From Candidatus Aenigmatarchaeota archaeon (GTDB lineage Archaea; Aenigmatarchaeota; Aenigmatarchaeia; GW2011-AR5), in contig JACQIH010000033.1 of assembly GCA_016198625.1 (NCBI GenBank), forward strand, positions 1 to 9,696: a stretch of DNA of 9,696 nt. The letters run 5' to 3'. The notes beneath the pieces are model-generated. The model was not told the DNA's origin and did no database searches. It saw nothing but the letters and a program-made list of their open reading frames with translations. A program made the translations under genes and the position numbers. This document shows positions 6,090-9,696 of the stretch, in pieces; positions within the stretch are counted from its first letter, which is position 1; each line of letters starts with the position of its first letter.

Positions 6090-6164
6090 ACCCAAAGAAA
6101 ACGCTGACGGAAAAAGAAGCTATTACGGTATTTACGATACGATTGTGAAAACGAGGTAAGGTGG

Positions 6165-6353
6165 ATGGAAGCACAGACTCTCTGCATGGTTTGCGAAAAG
6201 GCGCTTGGAAAGGCGTCTTACACCACACTCCAAGGCATAAGAATAGCTGTTTGCGACGAACATATGAACATCACGGAAGCATTCTCCGGGTTTTGGGACG
6301 AGGAGCCGCTTCGGCGCAAGGCCGTAGAGCTTCACCTCCCTGCCCAGGGATAG
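6165..6353 (+). CDS. Small CxxC/CxxH putative zinc protein (ZR-B)
   Basis: A 62-residue protein with CMVC (C7, C10) and CDEH (C30, H33), a plausible three-Cys-one-His zinc site of 27 residues. A mixed, partly acidic tail follows (WDEEPLRRKAVELHLP). GAGGT lies seven bases before the ATG and GGTGG abuts it, giving a good ribosome binding site. It sits 115 bases after ZR-A on the same strand and probably shares its transcript. It is not an obvious paralogue of ZR-A. I do not recognise a named family; such knuckles occur in nucleic-acid-binding and polymerase-associated proteins. Confidence 0.7.
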   Translation: MEAQTLCMVCEKALGKASYTTLQGIRIAVCDEHMNITEAFSGFWDEEPLRRKAVELHLPAQG

Positions 6354-6402
6354 AGAAACGGGATAAAGTGAAGAACTGATTCCCTTTCTCCCCTAAAAGC
6401 AC

Positions 6403-6438
6403 CCTTTCTTTCGGAAAGAAAGCGTGCACGGAAAGAAA
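6403..6438 (+). repeat. Hairpin repeat, copy 2 (after ZR-B)
   Basis: CTTTCTTT (6404-6411) pairs with AAAGAAAG (6415-6422), followed by GCGTGCACGGAAAGAAA. Against copy 1 at 6053 it differs at a few positions and one deletion, but the stem is kept. It lies 50 bases past the ZR-B stop and 47 bases before ZR-C. The ATG present in copy 1 is ACG here. Confidence 0.55.
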
Positions 6439-6484
6439 TTCACGGGTTGCCCAAAGAGCTTCCATGATAAAGGAAGGGTCGGCT

Positions 6485-6616
6485 ATGAACCTGAATCGGG
6501 GTTACGGCGTAACGTGCCAGGAATGCGGCTCGGAGGAGTTCCAGTTCACGCAGGGCTGGCGGTGCTGCAAGATCTGCGGCAGGATTCTTGATTATATAGA
6601 GCTTTACCCGGACTGA
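6485..6616 (+). CDS. Zinc-ribbon microprotein (ZR-C)
   Basis: A 43-residue protein, the same length as ZR-A and ZR-D. VTCQECGSEEFQF holds C11 and C14, and GWRCCKICGRILDYIEL holds C28 and C31, with an extra C27. The CxECGS...CxxCGRIL pattern is the classic small zinc ribbon found in TFB, in RNA polymerase subunits such as Rpo12, and in ribosomal proteins. Its sequence is clearly different from ZR-A and ZR-D outside the knuckles. GGAAGGG lies six bases before ATG. It is the last plus-strand gene of the ZR-A group and converges on TrmB-2. A role in transcription is suggested only by fold and context. Confidence 0.75.
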   Translation: MNLNRGYGVTCQECGSEEFQFTQGWRCCKICGRILDYIELYPD

Positions 6617-6624
6617 ACTGAACT

Positions 6625-6663
6625 TTCTTTAAACTCGAAGCTGAGCAAAGCTCAGCCAAAGAA
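6625..6663. terminator. Bidirectional hairpin between ZR-C and TrmB-2
   Basis: GCTGAGC (6640-6646) and GCTCAGC (6650-6656) form a perfect seven-pair stem with an AAA loop. Outer TTCTTT (6625-6630) and AAAGAA (6658-6663) can extend it. It fills the 63-base gap between two convergent stop codons, and a run of Ts follows at 6670-6678. This is the place for a shared terminator. Confidence 0.6.
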
Positions 6664-6679
6664 CTTTAATTTTTCTTTC

Positions 6680-7987
6680 TCAATCGCTGCTTCCTGCACG
6701 GACTTTTCCCGGCGAAATGAATTCGCTTATCGGGACCCCGTGAAATACCGATTCTTTTTTCACGCGACCGGCCATCAGCAGGCGGGCAATATGCTTCTCC
6801 GCAGGGATTGCGTTCGCCCATTTTTTCTCGAAATACGACCTCATGGCGCTGATGAAGACCGGCGATGTCGAGACTATCTGCGCGGGATTCTGGGTGTTTT
6901 CCAGCTGCCTCAGCGAGCAGTAGATGTCATCGACTATTTTTACCCTAAGCGGAATGATGCCGAGATGTCGCACCTCGGCGAATTTCATCATCTCCCCGGC
7001 AAGAACGGCGTTCTCCTTCCTTATTGACAGCAGATACCTGACCTTCACCCCCTTCGAGGACATTTCCTTTTCCACCTCAAGGCCGCCGTGCTTGAAAAGG
7101 TTCTGGAGGCCGTCGTCGCTTATAACCCTCATGATTTCCTTCCTCGCTTTCATCGAGGACCTGCGCGTTATATCGTTGATGTCGTCGGTTCCGCGGACTA
7201 TTTTTATTTCCTCGGGGAGCACCCCGGTCTCTATTTCCCTTATCTTTTCCTCGGCTTCCACGGACTGCTCCCATATCATATTTTCAAGGCTTTTCATCAG
7301 GGCGACGAACTGCGTGTCCTTGCTGTACAGCGCTACAGGCAGGTTCATCTGGAAAACGAACGCTTCGCTGTCGTCGACGATGGCTATCCTTTCCGGCAGC
7401 ATTTTCTCAATATGGTGAATCCTGCAGAACGATTTGCATTTTTTGACGAGCGCCATGCTTTCCTCGGTGACGCTGCAAAGGATTCTTACATCGGCTCTTT
7501 TAGATGCCTTCTTCGCTATCGGCATGATGTGGCTGAGGTCCTCTTTCGAGACCGCCAGGAAAAGCTTAGAGCCCGCGCGCGAAATGATATCCCTGAGCTT
7601 CTTGCGGATCATCTTCCTGCTTTTGTACACCAGAAATTCGCCGGTGCTGTCCTCCCTCTTCTTTTCAACGCTCAAGGAGGACAGCATGGAGGAAATTTTC
7701 TTCGCGCTTTCCTCCATGGAACGCAGCCGGGTTTCCTGCTCCTTGATTAGAATCTTCATCACTTCTTCGAACGGCACCGCACGGAACCTGACGACTTTCT
7801 CCGGTATTATCTCCACCAGACCTTTTTTATGAAGGCTTTCGGCGACGGCGTATATCTTGTTGCGCGGCACGCTGCAGTTCTTGGCTATGTCGGAAACCTT
7901 TGCCATTTTCAGGGCAAGAAGAGCGGTGTAAGTCTTGGCTTCGTAATCGCTGAGCCCGAATTCCTTCAACCTGGAGGAAATGTGCAT
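6680..7987 (-). CDS. TrmB-like regulator with two sensor modules (TrmB-2)
   Basis: A 435-residue paralogue of TrmB-1, aligned without visible gaps through about residue 365. The winged helix (1-75) keeps SVPRNKIY and the SLHKKGLVEIIPEKV wing, so DNA recognition is probably shared. Sensor modules lie at about 115-250 and 258-405, with RIHHIEKMLP and EVRHLGIIP as the repeated motif. The C-terminal end (SYFEKKWANAIPAEKHIARLL) is closer to the end of TrmB-1 module 3 (SYFERKWKRAVPAEKRIKKLL) than to the end of its module 2. This suggests that a whole module was lost or gained by recombination between homologous modules. I chose ATG at 7987; TTG at 7993 is the alternative. GGGT lies seven bases before the ATG. 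It is divergent from ZR-D, with a GTAAC-type site in between. The ligand is unknown. Confidence 0.92.
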   Translation of the reverse strand: MHISSRLKEFGLSDYEAKTYTALLALKMAKVSDIAKNCSVPRNKIYAVAESLHKKGLVEIIPEKVVRFRAVPFEEVMKILIKEQETRLRSMEESAKKISSMLSSLSVEKKREDSTGEFLVYKSRKMIRKKLRDIISRAGSKLFLAVSKEDLSHIMPIAKKASKRADVRILCSVTEESMALVKKCKSFCRIHHIEKMLPERIAIVDDSEAFVFQMNLPVALYSKDTQFVALMKSLENMIWEQSVEAEEKIREIETGVLPEEIKIVRGTDDINDITRRSSMKARKEIMRVISDDGLQNLFKHGGLEVEKEMSSKGVKVRYLLSIRKENAVLAGEMMKFAEVRHLGIIPLRVKIVDDIYCSLRQLENTQNPAQIVSTSPVFISAMRSYFEKKWANAIPAEKHIARLLMAGRVKKESVFHGVPISEFISPGKVRAGSSD

Positions 7988-8020
7988 GTCCAATACCCTT
8001 AAAAATCTTCTCCAAGAGTC

Positions 8021-8062
8021 TTTTTAAAATCTTGTTTAATTTATTTCCCTGCAAAGTAACAA
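8021..8062 (-). promoter_or_regulatory. TrmB-2 promoter with upstream GTAAC half-site
   Basis: On the minus strand ATTTTAAAAA (8021-8030) is a good TATA box 34-43 bases before the ATG at 7987. TTGTTACTT (8054-8062) lies 23 bases further upstream and repeats the operator core. Unlike in TrmB-1, the site is upstream of the TATA box rather than over the start region, so its effect may differ. Confidence 0.45.
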
Positions 8063-8099
8063 CCAGTAGTAAGTTAATAAATTATCATATGATTTCTTG

Positions 8100-8119
8100 A
8101 TGAAAAACAGATTTTTCAT
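8100..8119. repeat. Perfect 8-bp inverted repeat in the TrmB-2/ZR-D spacer
   Basis: ATGAAAAA (8100-8107) and TTTTTCAT (8112-8119) flank four bases. It lies mid-way between the divergent TrmB-2 and ZR-D promoters, as the repeat at 5708-5731 does in the other unit. The sequences differ, so it need not have the same function. Confidence 0.4.
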
Positions 8120-8150
8120 TTATTTTACGAAATTTCTTGTAACCGACTGA

Positions 8151-8173
8151 TTTGTTACGTACTTGGTAACAAA
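8151..8173 (+). promoter_or_regulatory. Candidate TrmB operator upstream of ZR-D
   Basis: TTTGTTAC (8151-8158) and GTAACAAA (8166-8173) are perfect eight-base inverted repeats around seven bases, a typical size for a dimeric winged-helix protein. A further GTAAC core (TTGTAACC) lies at 8137-8144. The right arm runs into the TATA box as GTAACAAACAATTTTAT, nearly identical to the ZR-A promoter. This is the clearest copy of the shared site. Confidence 0.62.
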
Positions 8174-8176
8174 CAA

Positions 8177-8186
8177 TTTTATTTAT
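8177..8186 (+). promoter_or_regulatory. TATA box of ZR-D
   Basis: TTTTATTTAT begins four bases after the inverted repeat and 72 bases before the ZR-D ATG, predicting a leader of about 45 bases. Confidence 0.55.
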
Positions 8187-8248
8187 CCTACAAAACATCT
8201 ATTAAATTAGACAAATTACGGAGGAATTACGTTGTCGGGGTGGGTCTG

Positions 8249-8380
8249 ATGTACGAAATATCCATGAAGGAACTGCTCTTCGCAAACCAGTGCCCTCGCT
8301 GCTCCTCGTCGCGCATATACGTGGATAACGGGGAATTTATTTGCCTTTCATGTTCGATGGTTGCGGCGGTGGAATGGTAA
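8249..8380 (+). CDS. Zinc-ribbon microprotein, TFB-like (ZR-D)
   Basis: A 43-residue paralogue of ZR-A with the same Cys spacing: C15 and C18 in NQCPRCSSSRI, C32 and C35 in EFICLSCSMVA. Both end in VEW. GGGGTGG lies five bases before the ATG. Another in-frame ATG at codon 6 is possible, but the matching length of ZR-A supports the first. The shared residues often use different codons (CCA/CCT, AGG/CGC, TGT/TGC), so the protein sequence is what has been kept. It is divergent from TrmB-2 with the operator-like repeat in between, and no ZR-B or ZR-C homologue follows it. As for ZR-A, the likeness to the TFB N-terminal ribbon suggests, but does not show, a role at RNA polymerase. Confidence 0.82.
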   Translation: MYEISMKELLFANQCPRCSSSRIYVDNGEFICLSCSMVAAVEW

Positions 8381-8420
8381 GCATTGCAAGAAAGACCGTG
8401 AAACGGAGAAACCTTCCGAG

Positions 8421-8443
8421 AAGCGCCCGTTATCGGGAAGCTT
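8421..8443 (+). terminator. Hairpin downstream of ZR-D
   Basis: AAGC (8421-8424) pairs with GCTT (8440-8443) and CCCG (8426-8429) with CGGG (8434-8437) around a TTAT loop. A T-rich stretch with two T5 runs follows at 8569-8583, the form archaeal terminators usually take. The 239 bases between ZR-D and the next gene show no convincing coding frame. Confidence 0.35.
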
Positions 8444-8588
8444 GGTAGCGTTCGTTGAGAAAAAAGACTTCCGGGAGGCTCCAGAGCAGGAGAAAGGGAA
8501 GTCCGGGATGAAAGCAGGAGGAAACCTGAAAAGTGAATTGCCCGACCTCCCTCCACACGGAATGACTTTTTCTGTCGTTTTTCTGCCT

Positions 8589-8598
8589 TCTTAAATAT
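8589..8598 (+). promoter_or_regulatory. TATA box of the DUF151 gene
   Basis: CTTAAATATT lies 22-31 bases before the ATG at 8620, so transcription should start at or next to the start codon. No ribosome binding site precedes the ATG, which fits a leaderless mRNA. Confidence 0.55.
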
Positions 8599-8619
8599 TT
8601 GCCCTGGCATTTCAATATC

Positions 8620-9132
8620 ATGCGCCTTTCATTCGTCGTCATCCTCGTTGCCGCCGCGTTTTTCATAGGCATAAGCGTGGGGACGTATTTCCGCTCCCCC
8701 GCGATAGAGCGGGCGGCGGGAGAAGTCGGCGTAGCGTCGTTCGTGCCCGTGCTGGGGTTCACCGCGGTGAATGCGACCATCCGCGACACGACCGTGTCGC
8801 TGCTCGGGGGATGCAGGGCCGTGCAGTTCGACGTCACGCCCGACCAGGCGTATTCAATCGCCGTGGCGACCAATAACGTGTCCTCGGAACGGCCGCTGGG
8901 CCACGACGTGTTCAGGGAAGTCATGGACAATTTCGGGGTGAAGCTGCTGCAGGCGAACATAGACCGCCACGAGGCAGGCGTCTACAAGGCGACGATGTAC
9001 ATGCGCAGGGACAACGACGTGCTGGCGATAGATTCAAGGCCGAGCGACGCGATCGCCATGGCAGCCCGCTACAAGGCGCCCGTGCTCATGAAGAACGAAA
9101 TTTTGGATCAGCAAGGAAAGAATGTTTGCTAG
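8620..9132 (+). CDS. Membrane-anchored DUF151 (bifunctional nuclease-like) protein
   Basis: A 170-residue protein. Residues 1-24 are an N-terminal signal anchor (RLSFVVILVAAAFFIGISVG). The DUF151 domain follows at about 45-165, with its hallmark SSERPLGHDVFREVM (88-102), a YKATMYM strand, and AIDSRPSDAIAMAAR (136-150). A plant member of this family has been reported to have DNase and RNase activity, and the bacterial and archaeal members are often called bifunctional nucleases. Activity here is unproven. The anchor would put the domain outside the membrane if oriented as a usual signal anchor. The ATG at 8620 is chosen over an upstream TTG because of the TATA spacing. A membrane-anchored S16 peptidase follows 100 bases later. 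Confidence 0.88.
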   Translation: MRLSFVVILVAAAFFIGISVGTYFRSPAIERAAGEVGVASFVPVLGFTAVNATIRDTTVSLLGGCRAVQFDVTPDQAYSIAVATNNVSSERPLGHDVFREVMDNFGVKLLQANIDRHEAGVYKATMYMRRDNDVLAIDSRPSDAIAMAARYKAPVLMKNEILDQQGKNVC

Positions 9133-9191
9133 AATCCGTAAAAGTGGAACGCAGGGTTATGTTTCAATCAGAATTGAAGCCGAGCTTGGTT

Positions 9192-9219
9192 GTTCCGCGA
9201 TGATGGTTCTGCAATGATG
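9192..9219 (+). repeat. Tandem 14-base imperfect repeat
   Basis: GTTCCGCGATGATG is followed at once by GTTCTGCAATGATG, 12 of 14 bases alike. It lies 13 bases before the start of the S16 peptidase gene, in the 100-base gap after DUF151. The function is unknown; a short slippage repeat or a protein-binding site are both possible. Confidence 0.35.
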
Positions 9220-9232
9220 TGATGGCGATTTT

Positions 9233-9696
9233 ATGAAGACAAGCGACATTTTGTTCATCGTCTTATTTACGCTGCTCGCGGGATTCCTCGGGGGGATATA
9301 CGTGTCGTCGCTGCAGGCAGAAAAGCCTGCTGTCGTCAGCTACAGCAACGGCGAGCGCGAGGTCGTGACCTACCTGCCTGCCGTGGATACAAGGGGCAAC
9401 GGCGTTATAGGCCTGCTCAGGACGTCGGTCAAACCCGGCAAGGGCGGCGTGTCCGTTGATATCGCGAATGTCTTGTCTTACCTGGACACGCAGCAATCGG
9501 CAAAAATCGCTGCGGACGTGGCCAGGGACTACACAGGCGTTGATACGGCCAGCCTGGACATCACTTATGCAATAGAAGTCAATGCGACTGCCGTGGAAGG
9601 CACGTCCGCGGGTGCTGCGATGGCAGTGTCGGTCGTCGCCGCGCTCCAGAACAGGTCGCTGAACAATACAGTCATGATGACGGGTACTATATCTGA
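9233..9696 (+). CDS. Membrane-anchored Lon-like S16 peptidase, N-terminal part
   Basis: An open frame of 154 codons from ATG at 9233 that runs off the window. Residues 5-27 form a signal anchor (DILFIVLFTLLAGFLGGIYV). From about 45 onward the pattern matches the Lon proteolytic domain: YLPAVDTRGNGVIG, then KGGVSVDIANVLSYLDTQQSAK, and the catalytic-serine stretch VEGTSAGAAMAVSVVAAL with S125 as the likely nucleophile. MMTGTIS is where the family continues towards the catalytic Lys, which lies outside the window. No AAA+ domain precedes it, so this is an ATP-independent, membrane-tethered S16 protein. The start is supported by the anchor position; the ribosome binding site (TGATGG) is weak. Confidence 0.85.
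   Translation, partial: MKTSDILFIVLFTLLAGFLGGIYVSSLQAEKPAVVSYSNGEREVVTYLPAVDTRGNGVIGLLRTSVKPGKGGVSVDIANVLSYLDTQQSAKIAADVARDYTGVDTASLDITYAIEVNATAVEGTSAGAAMAVSVVAALQNRSLNNTVMMTGTIS

Noticed and set aside
6079..6159. 26-codon plus-strand frame between ZR-A and ZR-B
   Set aside because: Its ATG lies inside the hairpin repeat and is ACG in the second copy of that repeat; there is no good ribosome binding site. It cannot be excluded but is not supported.
5923..6228. Minus-strand frame resembling another at 8227-8610 (both contain MRDEE...GHWF)
   Set aside because: The likeness is only the complement of the homologous ZR-A and ZR-D coding sequences read backwards.
6501..6513. GTTAC-GGC-GTAAC inverted repeat inside ZR-C
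   Set aside because: The spacing (3) differs from the operator-like sites (7-8) and the bases are explained by coding for Y-G-V-T.
8098..8150. TGATGA...CTGA, possible box C/D guide RNA
   Set aside because: There are no internal D' and C' boxes and no terminal stem; it lies across promoter-type repeats.
8361..8594. 77-codon Lys-rich plus-strand frame overlapping the end of ZR-D
   Set aside because: It starts at a TTG inside ZR-D without its own ribosome binding site, and ZR-A has no matching frame downstream in the same phase.

Overview
The window looks archaeal. It carries TrmB-type and Lrp-type regulators, small zinc ribbons resembling the N-terminus of archaeal TFB, A/T-rich TATA-like boxes 25-35 bases before several genes, GGTGAT-type ribosome binding sites, and a membrane-anchored Lon-like (S16) peptidase. 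Several initiations seem leaderless or use TTG/GTG. I cannot name the lineage from sequence alone; a euryarchaeal or DPANN-type genome would both fit.

Left part (1-3068, all minus strand): an unrecognised gene cut by the window edge follows a Mrp/NBP35-family P-loop ATPase directly in the same frame. Next come a divergent asparaginase/GatD-family protein and an Lrp/AsnC regulator. Divergent from lrp is an 81-residue alpha/beta protein at 3361 (plus). It converges on a large TrmB-like regulator across a spacer holding two related hairpins.

Centre (3795-8380) is the notable part. It holds two paralogous TrmB-like regulators on the minus strand. TrmB-1 has a winged helix plus three sensor modules; TrmB-2 has a winged helix plus two. 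Each is divergently transcribed from a 43-residue zinc-ribbon microprotein on the plus strand (ZR-A at 5918, ZR-D at 8249). ZR-A and ZR-D match at 27 of 43 residues while many shared residues use different codons. Two more zinc-binding small proteins follow ZR-A (ZR-B at 6165, ZR-C at 6485). Both intergenic regions carry the same arrangement: an inverted GTAAC/GTTAC site, then a TATA box a few bases downstream, then the microprotein. Extra GTAAC sites lie near the regulators' own promoters. I read this as a duplicated regulator/operator/TFB-like zinc-ribbon unit. The proposal is that the TrmB proteins control the microprotein promoters and perhaps their own, and that the microproteins act on transcription. 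The last step is inference.

Right part (8620-9696, plus): a membrane-anchored DUF151 (bifunctional-nuclease-like) protein from a probably leaderless promoter, then the N-terminal 154 residues of a membrane-anchored S16 peptidase that runs off the window.
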